DNA from: Granulicella aggregans
GTDB lineage: Bacteria > Acidobacteriota > Terriglobia > Terriglobales > Acidobacteriaceae
Assembly (NCBI RefSeq): GCF_014203275.1
Contig: NZ_JACHIP010000020.1
Coordinates: forward strand, 1 to 47,285
Reading direction: 5' to 3'
Length of the DNA: 47,285 bases
Position numbers and translations under genes: made by a program. A model generated the notes under the pieces. It made no database searches. It saw only the letters and a program-made list of their open reading frames with translations, and was not told the DNA's origin. Below are positions 1 through 7,986 of this stretch, in pieces; within the stretch, counting starts at the first letter, position 1; each line of letters starts with the position of its first letter.

Positions 1-87
1 AAGCCCATGTTGTCTCTCTCGTCTCATCAACACCACCTCTGAGAAATGATCTAAATCAGATGGTGTTGCATCGACCGGTTGAGACCG
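1..87 (-). mobile_element. IS30-family element, 5' end (leaves the window)
   Basis: The reverse strand reads an IS30-like left end followed by a start codon at 27-25 and the first nine codons (MRRERQHGL) of a transposase that runs off the window. The segment is the imperfect inverted copy of 47126-47213. Both contain the string CTCAACCGGTCGATGCAACA and the same leader up to the start codon. MRxxRQHGL is typical of the N-terminus of one IS30 subgroup. Only the first codons are visible, so the family call leans on the longer right-hand copy. Confidence 0.6.
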
Positions 88-155
88 CCCCGTTTTTCAG
101 GAATGAGAGAAAGAAAGCCCGTAACTGCCATCAGGCTCCGTGAGAATATCGCTCA

Positions 156-422
156 ATGCCTCTCTACACATACATCTTGAGCTATAAGGGTTCTCTCCAT
201 GCTGCACAGGGGCGACATAGCAACTTCAAAGGATTCGTCTCCAGTTGGGCGACGAACATCCCTGATGGTGCTCTTCCCAGTCTCACCCCGACCTTGAAAA
301 AGGAATTCAACCCATATAGCGGTACATGGGAAGAAGTTCCAAATAGAACTCATGTCTGGAGGAAAACGGTAAAGATCGGTGGCGAGGATTTGGTCGTCTA
401 TGCAGTCCAGACGGAAAGCTGA
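156..422 (+). CDS. Small hypothetical protein (88 aa)
   Basis: An 88-residue soluble protein with no signal peptide or membrane segment. It starts MPLYTYILSYKGS and contains a central SNFKGFVSSW stretch and a C-terminal VWRKTVKIGG...VYAVQTE strand pattern, which suggests a compact beta-rich fold. I believe similar short proteins are scattered in soil bacteria, but no function is known to me. It stands alone just inside the left IS30 end and points toward the convergent gene at 564-1184. No strong ribosome binding site is visible before the ATG. Coding is supported by its protein-like composition and by the lack of a better overlapping frame. Confidence 0.55.
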   Translation: MPLYTYILSYKGSLHAAQGRHSNFKGFVSSWATNIPDGALPSLTPTLKKEFNPYSGTWEEVPNRTHVWRKTVKIGGEDLVVYAVQTES

Positions 423-563
423 TTCCTCTGGTTGCCGCAAAGTCGATGTTATCGGCAATCACGCCTTCGGCGACCGTCCGGGCGGGTCGAAGTTTCCCAG
501 AACACCGTTTTCAAGGAGCTTGGCTTGGTCTGGCCAAACCGAGGCGCTGCGACCTGACCAGAT

Positions 564-1184
564 CTATGGCGCTGTCCAGCCGATTCCAGCGACGTAAGAG
601 TCGCCAACTATAAGAGCCTTGCTTTCTTTCCGAAGCCTGTTCTGAACTTCTGCAGAGCTCATCATGCCGCCTGGCGGATAGGGGCCGACGATCTCGACTT
701 CAACCGAATACTGGCTCAGCACATCCTTGTACGCGGTCAGAAGTGGGATTGGGCCTCGTGCAAGCAAACCGTTACCAGCGCTCAGCAATTGGCTGAGTTT
801 CAATCCTCCATTGAGTTGAGTTTCAAGACCGAACCAGTCGTCTGTAGCGTGTCGATGCGCCTCATAGAGGGCTCCTGTTGCGGCGTATACGTCCGGAGGT
901 GTCCCTTTGAAGAACGCTGAGGCAGTATCGTAAGTGAACCTCCAGAGCAACGGGTGGTTGCTCGTCAGGATGATGGATGAGGCAACCTCGTTCCTGACAG
1001 CGTAATCAAGTACCTCTTCACAACGAACTTCAATCTTTCGGGTGTTCTCCCCCAAATCGAAGGTCGATAACTCCAAATGGAGTTCTAACCCTTTGCCAAT
1101 CGTCGTGACTGTCCCGATCCGAATGACGGTATCGTCATCGTCGGCGTCTCCGATCTCAGCGATGAGGTCTAGCAAGCTATCCAT
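564..1184 (-). CDS. Hypothetical protein (206 aa)
   Basis: I do not recognise the family. The protein is acidic and soluble, with an Asp-rich N-terminus (IGDADDDD), alternating charged and hydrophobic strands in the first 70 residues, and a helical middle (WRFTYDTASAFFKG, YEAHRHATDDWFG). It ends in an ALIVGDSYVAGIGW motif close to the C-terminus. There is no signal peptide or transmembrane helix. It converges with the small gene at 156-422 and lies outside the 26-bp palindrome, so it belongs to the flank rather than to the bounded segment. The start at 1184 has only a weak Shine-Dalgarno-like GAAAG upstream. Confidence 0.6.
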   Translation of the reverse strand: MDSLLDLIAEIGDADDDDTVIRIGTVTTIGKGLELHLELSTFDLGENTRKIEVRCEEVLDYAVRNEVASSIILTSNHPLLWRFTYDTASAFFKGTPPDVYAATGALYEAHRHATDDWFGLETQLNGGLKLSQLLSAGNGLLARGPIPLLTAYKDVLSQYSVEVEIVGPYPPGGMMSSAEVQNRLRKESKALIVGDSYVAGIGWTAP

Positions 1185-1323
1185 GCTTTCAGGATAAACG
1201 GGCTCAGCACACGTGAGTTTTCATCACGTTGATGGATGAAGGAATCTCGTTGTTCCTCGAAAGTCGGCGTTTTCGGCAACCTCGCCGCTAGCGCATCTGA
1301 GCCAGAGCTTCAATGCTTTTTCA

Positions 1324-1349
1324 CGCATGATAATGCGCATTATCATGCG
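1324..1349. repeat. 26-bp perfect palindrome, left copy
   Basis: Two 13-bp arms meet without a spacer around the core TGATAATGCGCATTATCA. In this copy symmetry extends to 30 bp (1322-1351). The same 26 bp recurs at 47044-47069. It ends 18 bp before the start of the methyltransferase/recombinase pair, so it could be a recombinase core site or an operator for that operon. Which of these it is cannot be told from sequence alone. Confidence 0.85.
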
Positions 1350-1367
1350 TGGTAGGGGATCTCGAAA

Positions 1368-2129
1368 ATGACAATAACGGCGTTCTACGACGACCTGGCT
1401 GAGCACTACCATCTCATGTTTGAGGACTGGGATCGCAGCATCGTGCGGCAAGCGTCGATTCTGGGTCCGCTCTTAGAGCAGTACAGTGGCACCAAAGCTC
1501 CCCAGGTTCTCGATTGCTCCTGCGGCATCGGAACACAGACTCTGGGGCTGGCGCTCAGAGGTCACCGTCTAATAGCGTCCGATCTCAGTCGGAGCTCGGT
1601 AGCTCGCGCCCAACGTGAAGCCCGCAGACTTGGAGCGGAAGTACAGTTCCATGTGGCAGACATGCGCGGCCTCCGACTCATCCCCTCTCAGGGTTTTGAT
1701 GTCGTTCTTGCCGCCGACAATGCACTACCCCACCTTCTCTCGAATGATGATCTCGACCTTGCGTCGCGGCAGATGTTTGGCAAACTGAGACCGGGCGGCG
1801 TCGTCCTTGTAAGCCTTCGGGACTACGACAGGCTGATTGAAACGAAGCCGACGATGCAGGCCCCCTCCTTTTTCGGCGAAGCACGCACTCGGAGGATTGT
1901 TCACCAGGTCTGGGATTGGGACGAAGGTGAGTACGACCTGCATCTTTATCTCTCTTTCCAGGCTTCTCGTTCATGGCTTTCTAAGCATTATGTTTCACGG
2001 TATCGGGCACTCCTGCGAGAGGACCTCAATACGGCGTTCAAAAAAAGCGGGTTCGTCGAGATCGAATGGTTGGAGTCAGATATGACCGGCTACTACCAGC
2101 CGATTGTGGTCGCTAGGAAACCGCTATGA
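1368..2129 (+). CDS. Class I SAM-dependent methyltransferase
   Basis: A 253-residue cytoplasmic protein with a Rossmann-type methyltransferase core. Motif I is VLDCSCGIGTQTLGLA (about residues 45-60), with the adenosine-binding acidic residue in LIASDLS and a motif IV-like DVVLAADNALPHL. The substrate is not predictable; small-molecule or protein methylation are both possible. Its stop overlaps the start of the tyrosine recombinase gene as ATGA (2126-2129), which implies translational coupling. Such coupling is unusual for a housekeeping methyltransferase and suggests that the two travel together. The 26-bp palindrome lies just upstream and may control both genes. Confidence 0.85.
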   Translation: MTITAFYDDLAEHYHLMFEDWDRSIVRQASILGPLLEQYSGTKAPQVLDCSCGIGTQTLGLALRGHRLIASDLSRSSVARAQREARRLGAEVQFHVADMRGLRLIPSQGFDVVLAADNALPHLLSNDDLDLASRQMFGKLRPGGVVLVSLRDYDRLIETKPTMQAPSFFGEARTRRIVHQVWDWDEGEYDLHLYLSFQASRSWLSKHYVSRYRALLREDLNTAFKKSGFVEIEWLESDMTGYYQPIVVARKPL

Positions 2130-2698
2130 GTACCGGACTTGTATTAGGAGCCGCTTCTCTGCCCTCTGTTTTTACGGGGCGGCCCGAAGCCCGGACGCGG
2201 ATGCGCGATTTCTTCAGTTCGCACATCCGTAACCCCAACACCCGACGCGCCTACCGTGAGGCGGTTCGGCAGTTCTCGGCTTTCTGTGCCGAGCACGCCA
2301 TCGTTGATCTCCCCCAGGTCGAGCCGGTCCATATCGCGGCGTTTGTCGAGGCGCAGCTTCAGCTCCACTCCAAACCTACGGTGAAGCTGCGGCTGGCCGC
2401 CTTGCGGATGCTCTTCGATTGGATGGTCGTCGGCCAGGTCATCCCCACGAATCCGGCCCACGCGGTGCGGGGTCCGAAGCACTCGCAACGCCGCGGCAAG
2501 ACGCCAGTGCTACAGGCGGATGAAGCCCGCACGTTGATCGACGCGATCGATGCCACTTCCCTGCCCGGTCTTCGTGACCGCGCCCTGATCGGACTGATGG
2601 TCTATACCTTCTCCCGCGTCGGCGCAGCCATCTCGATGCGCGTTGAAGACTTCTATGTGCAGGTGGACTGCCCGATCTTTTGTGCCGCGGAGTGTTAG
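2126..2698 (+). pseudogene. Tyrosine recombinase/phage-type integrase, truncated
   Basis: The first ~180 residues match the XerC/XerD-like layout. A core-binding SAM-like domain (about residues 25-105: RDFFSSHIRNPNTRRAYRE, FCAEHAI, FVEAQLQLHSKPTVKLRLAALRMLFDWMV) is followed by the beginning of the catalytic domain (GLRDRALIGLMVYTFSRVGAAISMRVEDFY), which includes the first catalytic arginine region. The frame then enters unrelated IS-end sequence from about 2662 and stops at 2698. The later catalytic residues (Lys, HxxR, His/Trp, Tyr) are absent, so it should be inactive. It overlaps the methyltransferase by 4 bp. Confidence 0.85.
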
Positions 2699-2763
2699 TG
2701 TAGCGCAGCTTCTTGAAGGGCCCAGCATTTCTATACCAAGGTCAGAGTTAGTCTTCGACCGGT

Positions 2764-3615
2764 TTAGGTTCCAGCCAGTACGCGGCTAGCCGCGTACTGG
2801 CTGGCGAACTCGCTTGGCGTCCTGTCCGCGAGAGATGCGTGAGGACGACTGTCACTATATTCGCGCCTCCAGGCTTCGATCAGATGCTTTGCCTCCTTCG
2901 GGCTCATGAACCAGTGGGTGTTCAGGCACTCGGCCCGGAAGGTCCCATTGAAGCTTTCTACGAAGGCGTTGTCAGTCGGCTTGCCAGGCCTTGAGAAGTC
3001 GATCTTTGCCCCGTTCTGATAAGCCCACAGGTCCATCGCATGACTGGTGAACTCGCTCCCGTTGTCACAGAACAAGACCTTAGGCACACCACGTTCGAGC
3101 TTCAGCTTGTTCAGTGTGCGCACTACATCGTCTCCCTCTAAGCTCTGGCCAACTTCGATCGCCACCGCTTCTCGTGTGTAGACATCGACGATAGTTAGCG
3201 ACCGGAAGCGTGTGCCATCCTGTAACTGATCCGACACGAAGTCCATGCTCCAAGCTTCATCTGGTGCGGTTGGCTTGACCTTCTCTTCGCGCAGACGAGC
3301 AGCCTTGCGCTTGCCCGCCGGCTTCATCCTCTTCAGCATGAGCCCTTCTTCCTTGCACAACCGGTACACCAAATACTTGCCTACATCCCAGCCTTCGCGA
3401 TTCAACAGCACGCGGATCTTGCGGTATCCGTAGCGCACTCGTGCTTGAGCGATCTCACGGATACGCATCCGCAGTTCAGTTCGTGGATCGAGGCAGCTCC
3501 GGTAGCGATACGTTCCGCGCGTCACACAAAGAACCCGACACGCATGCCGCTCACTCGCCCCATAGCTGCTCATCAGCCGATCGACCATCGGTCCACGCCG
3601 CGAAGGCTTCACCAT
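2764..3615 (-). CDS. IS3-family transposase OrfB (DDE integrase domain)
   Basis: A 283-residue rve-type integrase. The DDE triad is visible as MDFVSD (first Asp), LFCDNGSEF (second Asp) and AFVESFNGTFRAECLN (Glu). An N-terminal HTH_21-like region (ASERHACRVLCVTRGTYRY) precedes it. The C-terminus (RPHASLADRTPSEFA) is the usual end of this group, so the gene looks intact. It overlaps the end of OrfA. A run of seven A residues on the coding strand (positions 3621-3615) lies at the junction and fits programmed -1 frameshifting to make the OrfAB fusion transposase. Confidence 0.92.
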   Translation of the reverse strand: MVKPSRRGPMVDRLMSSYGASERHACRVLCVTRGTYRYRSCLDPRTELRMRIREIAQARVRYGYRKIRVLLNREGWDVGKYLVYRLCKEEGLMLKRMKPAGKRKAARLREEKVKPTAPDEAWSMDFVSDQLQDGTRFRSLTIVDVYTREAVAIEVGQSLEGDDVVRTLNKLKLERGVPKVLFCDNGSEFTSHAMDLWAYQNGAKIDFSRPGKPTDNAFVESFNGTFRAECLNTHWFMSPKEAKHLIEAWRREYSDSRPHASLADRTPSEFASQYAASRVLAGT

Positions 3616-3875
3616 TTTTTTGAGAGCACATCCTGCAGCATCGTCTTATCCAGCACCAACTCGGCCACAAGCTTCTTCAGACGAAGGTTCTCTTCCTGCA
3701 GTTGCGCCATATGCCGGACCTGATCCACTCCCAGGCCCGCATACTTCGCCTTCCAGCGGTAAAACGTCTGTTCGCTGATCCCCGCCTTGCGGATCACCTC
3801 CGCCACAGGAACTCCCACCTCAGCCTGCTTCAACACGCCGACCATCTGCTCAATAGAAAAACGCTTCTTCTTCAT
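3609..3875 (-). CDS. IS3-family transposase OrfA (helix-turn-helix)
   Basis: An 88-residue protein of the transposase_8 type. It has an N-terminal helix-turn-helix (FSIEQMVGVLKQAEVGVPVA, then IRKAGISEQTFYRWKAKY) and a C-terminal leucine-zipper-like helix (LQEENLRLKKLVAELVLDKTML) for oligomerisation. It binds the IS ends and, through the A7 slippery run near its stop, feeds the OrfAB fusion. Its start is MKKKRFS, just inside the right inverted repeat. Full length for the family. Confidence 0.92.
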   Translation of the reverse strand: MKKKRFSIEQMVGVLKQAEVGVPVAEVIRKAGISEQTFYRWKAKYAGLGVDQVRHMAQLQEENLRLKKLVAELVLDKTMLQDVLSKKW

Positions 3876-3955
3876 CCAAAAGCCTCCACCCTTTCAGGTC
3901 AGGTTTTGGTCGAAGACTAACATTTCACCTGGTACAAAAATACCGAGGCCGATCA

Positions 3956-4437
3956 GTCACAGGTCCTCCAGCATTGGTGAGCCGGAGAGAAGGGCCGACA
4001 GAATTCACAATCTATGTGCGAAAGCCCGGTGTTTTGTAAACGCATAGTTATTCTTTACCCGTTGTTGCTTCGTTCAGCGAAAACATCGGCTCTTCTTTAG
4101 AGTCAAGTTGTCCCTGCTTTTCGATCCTGAGGCCATCCGATCGCTTCAAGCCCCGAAGTCATTGCGGGATAAACCCTTCAACACTATTGCCCGTGTCTGA
4201 CGACTTAAGGAACAACAGTTATCCTCCTAGGATCTCGCCACTCAATCGACTTCTTATGAACTGTGATCTCAGGCAAATACCGTCACCTCGAAACCGGTCG
4301 CGTTTCGGCGACTTCGTAATCTGTGCTGGATTCCGGACTCACTATCGTCCGCTGCGAGATGTGTAACAATCGACCAGGGACCATTTCCGTGGGCCTGGCT
4401 TCGTAATGTTTAAGCTGCGTCTCCTTAAAGCAAATTA
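3956..4437. other. 482-bp spacer between two IS elements, no gene
   Basis: No convincing open reading frame or RNA gene is visible on either strand. It ends with AAATTA immediately before the IS1595-type inverted repeat; the same six bases follow the other end of that transposon. It probably represents the pre-insertion flank. Confidence 0.5.
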
Positions 4438-4604
4438 GGGCAACTATATACAAGACTCACCTGAACCCAAGAAGTCTCCAAGGATGAGCAAGTTGTAGCC
4501 AACCAGAAAAGCCCCGAATCTCTCCGCGAACCCGAACGTGGAGAAATTTGAATGTCAAGAGTAAAAGTGTTGTTACAGGGTGTGGGGCTGTGAGGGGACT
4601 TGCC

Positions 4605-5519
4605 CTAGTCGGCATTCTCGTAGTCGGGATTGTCCACGGGTTCAAAACGTCTTCTAGCGGGAATGTACCTTCTACAAAAGTGAGTTGTGCGGACTATGCC
4701 GAGTTCGTCGACGTACACAACCTTCCCCATAACGTGCATCTTGAGGGTCTCCATGCTCATGGCCAATCTATAGGCTTCATCATGAGTAAGAGGATTCTCC
4801 ATCCGAAAGAAGTATGGGATGGACGATCCAGGATGCAAGACAGTGTCTTCTGCACTACCGATCATCCCTTCATACGGGCGCTCTCCAGCAAGATTGTCTC
4901 CTCCTTCCAAGTGAACGATGCAAAGAACCTCTCTAATCTTGGCATCAGTGCCACCACTGTTTCCAATGTAGAACTGTCCGGCGGCCTCAGAACCTTCAGA
5001 GATGCCGTTTGGAACTTGTCTTCCAATGGCCGTCATCTTACTGAAGTAGAAATTTCGGGCGGAGATTCTGGGGCGCTGCGTGAACACAATCGTCTTCTCA
5101 GCAATCCTCAACTGATCTTCAGTGGCCTTGGTTTGCCGCTCAAGTTTAAGCAGGGTGGCGATAGCGACACCAATTCCTCCAAGTCCAACGATAGCTACGG
5201 CAAGGTTGCCACCCCAGACAGTCCATTCGCGCCAACCCCACGGTATAGGCACGGGAGCAGGATTGGTGATGTTTATGGTGGGTTGATTGAGGTCGGTGGA
5301 ATGCTGATCGGAATGGGTTTCGAGGCTTGGGCCGTTCTTATCTTTTGTGATGGAGGCAAGAGCAGGAACGGATGGCTTCTCACCTGTATTAGCGTTCTGA
5401 TTTTGAGTGTGACCATCACGAACGCCGTGGTTGGTTGCTTTCCCGGAAGTTGGCACAGGTGCCTGTGTGACGGCGAGGAGCACAGCGAGCGTACAGAGCA
5501 GGTTCATAGGGGTGTCCAT
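4605..5519 (-). CDS. Passenger gene: membrane-anchored hypothetical protein (304 aa)
   Basis: The N-terminus (MNLLCTLAVLLAVTQAPVPTSG) looks like a signal peptide or first membrane helix. A low-complexity Asn/Thr-rich linker follows, then one clear transmembrane helix (about residues 103-125, WTVWGGNLAVAIVGLGGIGVAIATLL). A short coiled region comes next (LERQTKATEDQLRIAEKTIVFTQRPR) and then a soluble C-terminal domain. Short linker helix plus RQTKATEDQL is a pattern I associate with uncharacterised membrane proteins of soil bacteria. The opposite strand carries an almost equally long frame (4548-5552) that lacks protein-like order. The gene sits inside the IS1595-type transposon and diverges from 5620-6525. 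No enzymatic motif is visible. Confidence 0.75.
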   Translation of the reverse strand: MDTPMNLLCTLAVLLAVTQAPVPTSGKATNHGVRDGHTQNQNANTGEKPSVPALASITKDKNGPSLETHSDQHSTDLNQPTINITNPAPVPIPWGWREWTVWGGNLAVAIVGLGGIGVAIATLLKLERQTKATEDQLRIAEKTIVFTQRPRISARNFYFSKMTAIGRQVPNGISEGSEAAGQFYIGNSGGTDAKIREVLCIVHLEGGDNLAGERPYEGMIGSAEDTVLHPGSSIPYFFRMENPLTHDEAYRLAMSMETLKMHVMGKVVYVDELGIVRTTHFCRRYIPARRRFEPVDNPDYENAD

Positions 5520-5619
5520 ACTCTACAGGACATCAGCAGGGTGCAGGTATGACCCTCAAAACAAAGCGATATCAAGAGTTCGTTGACTGTATAGCCGTCA
5601 ACCTGCGACCATCTGGGTT

Positions 5620-6525
5620 ATGGGCGACGACCAAGCGACAAACGACGGAATTCAAAAATCAGAAGGCTTCGTCAAGCCTCTCTCGTTTGAGTTCATCATT
5701 GCCGCCGTCCTTGCCCTCATCAATTTCGCTCTTGACCAAGCCGACATACACATCATGCTGATCACTTGGGTAAGCTTGCTAGCTTGTGTTGCCTTACTCA
5801 TCGATGGACTTCGGAGAACTCAATGGGCAGTTCGTATTGGATGGAAATCAAAGTCGTTCGGATTTTGTAGCTTCGTAATTCTCCTCATTTTTTCTTTGTT
5901 TGGTTATTACTTGTCATCCCGAAAGAAGGCATTAGGTGACACACAGGGTAGTTTGGCCATCTCTAAATCTAGTGTTAGTGGCCAATCATCTAAGCGGCCT
6001 TCGTCTAATGATTCGGCCGAGACCGCCCTGCCTGCGTCTACTGCCCTCGTACGCAAAATAAAGTCTGTCTCTCCACAACACGAGCAAATTGCTCCGAGAG
6101 TGACTGATAGTAAAAAGCCCTCAAAGAATGGCTCATTATTTGCTAAAGACCCAAACTTCGACTGGTGTCCCGTTGGAGTCATGATTACAGGGCCTCGGAA
6201 TCACATTTCGGATGTAACAGCAGTGGGATCAAAAATATCTATTGATGACACAGATGGTGAAATCAGCGGCCTGCATCAGGACTGCGATGTCAGGAACAGC
6301 GAACCAAGGCAGCAATACCTAGAACTTGCTAATGACCCGGCTAAGCTTGACGCATTCATGGCTAAGCGCAAGCGGGATCTCCATGAAAAATGGAGTTCTC
6401 TGGATTCCAGAGACGCTGGGGCAAACATGGAGAGTCTGTTGGCACTGGAAAAGGCGATCTCCGATACTCCCACAGGATCGGAACTTCAACTGCAATTGAT
6501 ATCACGCTTGACAACGGTCAAGTAG
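5620..6525 (+). CDS. Passenger gene: multi-helix membrane hypothetical protein (301 aa)
   Basis: Two or three transmembrane helices lie in the first ~105 residues (FEFIIAAVLALINFAL, IMLITWVSLLACVALLIDGL, FGFCSFVILLIFSLFGYYL). A long polar Ser/Lys-rich C-terminal part with no recognised domain follows and ends in a charged helix (KRDLHEKWSSLDSRDAGANMESLLALEKAI). The likely topology is an inner-membrane anchor with a soluble tail. It is followed after 9 bp by the small gene at 6535-6698, so the two probably form one transcript. It diverges from 4605-5519. Codon use is AT-richer than the core region. Function unknown. Confidence 0.65.
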   Translation: MGDDQATNDGIQKSEGFVKPLSFEFIIAAVLALINFALDQADIHIMLITWVSLLACVALLIDGLRRTQWAVRIGWKSKSFGFCSFVILLIFSLFGYYLSSRKKALGDTQGSLAISKSSVSGQSSKRPSSNDSAETALPASTALVRKIKSVSPQHEQIAPRVTDSKKPSKNGSLFAKDPNFDWCPVGVMITGPRNHISDVTAVGSKISIDDTDGEISGLHQDCDVRNSEPRQQYLELANDPAKLDAFMAKRKRDLHEKWSSLDSRDAGANMESLLALEKAISDTPTGSELQLQLISRLTTVK

Positions 6526-6534
6526 ATAAGAACA

Positions 6535-6698
6535 TGACAGACAAACCCATCAGCAGCGACTGGAACAACTTCAAAGAGTTCGTCCGCAAGGTCGTGACCG
6601 TTCCCAAGGAAGAGATCGACAAGATCAAAGCCGAAGAAGAAGAGGAACTGAAAGCTGCACCCAAAAAGCACTCAACTAAGGTCAAACCCAAACCTTAG
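6535..6698 (+). CDS. Passenger gene: small Lys/Glu-rich protein (54 aa)
   Basis: The start is ATG at 6535 (MTDKPISSDWNNFKEFVRKV), 9 bp after the preceding stop. A short amphipathic helix (FKEFVRKVVTVPKEEIDKIKAEEEEEL) is followed by a basic tail (KKHSTKVKPKP). Small proteins of this kind, with a KEEIDKxxAEE helix, resemble the toxin/antitoxin-like or accessory small proteins often found beside mobile elements, but I cannot assign one. Its stop overlaps the convergent transposase stop by 4 bp (6695-6698), which shows it is packed tightly into the transposon. Confidence 0.6.
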
Positions 6699-7630
6699 TT
6701 GAGATCCTTGCCTGTAAGTTCATTCAATGTGAGCCGCTTGCCACCGATCTCACCGACCAGCTTTGCAAACCGCTGTCCATCTGTCATGCCCTTCCGGTTG
6801 TTGTAACGGAATGCTTGCTCGTCTAGGTAGCGTGACAGGTGGAAGGGTTCTACTGCAACATAGGTCCCGCTGATCCCGCGCTTGAGTAGTGACCAGAAGT
6901 TCTCCAGACCGTTTGTATGGATGCGACCGTTGACATAAGACACAGCATGGTCGATTACCTGATGTGCATAGTCTCCAGCGAGGCCCTCATAGGACAGGAG
7001 AGCGTCTGTGTACAGTGAAGTGCCGGCTGTTACGTGCTGTCTCACTTCGGCCTGTAGAACCTTCTTGCGGACGCTTGGAACAACTGTCAGGTGAACTTCT
7101 CCACCGCGCTCCAGGATGCCCAGTACAGCAACCTTATCCTTGCCACCTGTTGAGGTAATGCGACGGGCCTTGGTGCTGGCGTGCATGTTGCGTGCCTTGC
7201 CGCCAATGTAGGTTTCATCTACTTCTACTTCACCGGACAGCTTGAGGATTGATCCTGTCTTCATTGCGCGACGAATACGGTGATCCATGAACCAAGCTGA
7301 CTTCTGGGTTACTCCGATGCTCCGGGCAATCTCACAGGAGCTAATGCCGTTCTTGCAAGATGACATCAGCCACATTGCTGTTAGCCATTTATCTAGGCCG
7401 ATTGCCGAGTCTTCAAAGATGGTTCCAACCTTGACAGAGAACTGCTTGGTGCATGTCTTGCACTTGAACAAGCTGCGTGTTTTCAGGAAGGACCAACCGC
7501 CTCCACCACACCGTGGGCATTCAACTCCATCAGGCCAACGGAGTGAAGCAACAAACCAGATGCACTCTTGGGGATCAGAGAAGTATTTGACTGCTTCGAT
7601 GAGTGTCTCTGGGTTGCCTTGGTTGTCCAT
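6695..7630 (-). CDS. IS1595-family transposase (ISXO2-type)
   Basis: A 311-residue transposase. An N-terminal zinc ribbon (CPRCGG...CKTC, about residues 38-60) precedes a helix-turn-helix region (SSCEIARSIGVTQKSAWFMDHRIRRAM). The DDE/N nuclease core has EVEVDETYIGGK (first Asp), LYTDALLSYEGL (second Asp) and HTNGLENFWSLLKRG (final acidic/Asn region). YLDEQAFRYNNR near the C-terminus is diagnostic of the family. No frameshift or stop, so it is probably active. It starts just inside the right inverted repeat and converges with the passenger gene at 6535-6698. Confidence 0.95.
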   Translation of the reverse strand: MDNQGNPETLIEAVKYFSDPQECIWFVASLRWPDGVECPRCGGGGWSFLKTRSLFKCKTCTKQFSVKVGTIFEDSAIGLDKWLTAMWLMSSCKNGISSCEIARSIGVTQKSAWFMDHRIRRAMKTGSILKLSGEVEVDETYIGGKARNMHASTKARRITSTGGKDKVAVLGILERGGEVHLTVVPSVRKKVLQAEVRQHVTAGTSLYTDALLSYEGLAGDYAHQVIDHAVSYVNGRIHTNGLENFWSLLKRGISGTYVAVEPFHLSRYLDEQAFRYNNRKGMTDGQRFAKLVGEIGGKRLTLNELTGKDLN

Positions 7631-7986
7631 GAGCTAAATATACGGCTTGGGTTCAGGTGAGTCAAGTATATAAGTGCCCAAATTAGCGGTTAGTAGTTAT
7701 ACAGACCGCATGTTAAGGTCACAATCTTGCTGCTTGACCAATCGAGTTCCGATGGCGCAGCGGCCAAAAGGATTAGCAAATCGTTAAATTATTGCTTTCT
7801 TTGTTGAAGAAATACCCTCCCCTCAACGTTTCTCTTGCATGCAGCGTGGTATGAGCGCCGGTGCAAAACTAGGCCACAGAGCGCCGCGCGAGCGACGTTC
7901 TGCGGCGGAGTAAAAGTAGGCCACCCGCCGGATCTTGATTTCGTGAGCTGTTGCCATACTGGCATGGTTCATGGAACACCGGAGGG

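Larger units (their letters stand above)
2714..3955 (-). mobile_element. IS3-family (IS407-like group) insertion sequence
   Basis: A 1,242-bp element read on the minus strand, bounded by imperfect inverted repeats of about 48 bp at 2714-2761 and 3908-3955. Both contain GTTAGTCTTCGACC in their inner part and begin TGA. It encodes OrfA and OrfB in overlapping frames. I see no clear target duplication. The sequence just left of it (2662-2713) looks like another IS terminus, so this copy may sit inside or beside an older IS end. The outer boundaries are therefore my best estimate. Confidence 0.8.
4438..7679. mobile_element. IS1595-type transposon with three passenger genes (3,242 bp)
   Basis: Terminal inverted repeats of 34 bp lie at 4438-4471 and 7646-7679. 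They match at 30 of 34 positions, start GGGCA and end CACCTGAACCCAAG. AAATTA abuts both ends as a short direct repeat. The transposase gene occupies the right 0.94 kb and points left. The left 2.1 kb carries a minus-strand membrane protein gene, then a plus-strand membrane protein gene and a small basic/acidic protein gene. Most IS1595 elements encode only a transposase, but members with passenger genes are known, so this is best read as a cargo-carrying transposon. Confidence 0.88.

Noticed and set aside
1224..1451. A 75-codon minus-strand frame crossing the left palindrome
   Set aside because: It spans the palindrome and the start of the methyltransferase, has no ribosome binding site, and its sequence largely reflects the palindrome.
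4548..5552. A 334-codon plus-strand frame opposite the membrane-protein gene
   Set aside because: The minus-strand frame has a signal-like start, a clear membrane helix and a conserved-looking linker. The plus-strand frame has no domain logic and runs beyond the minus-strand start.
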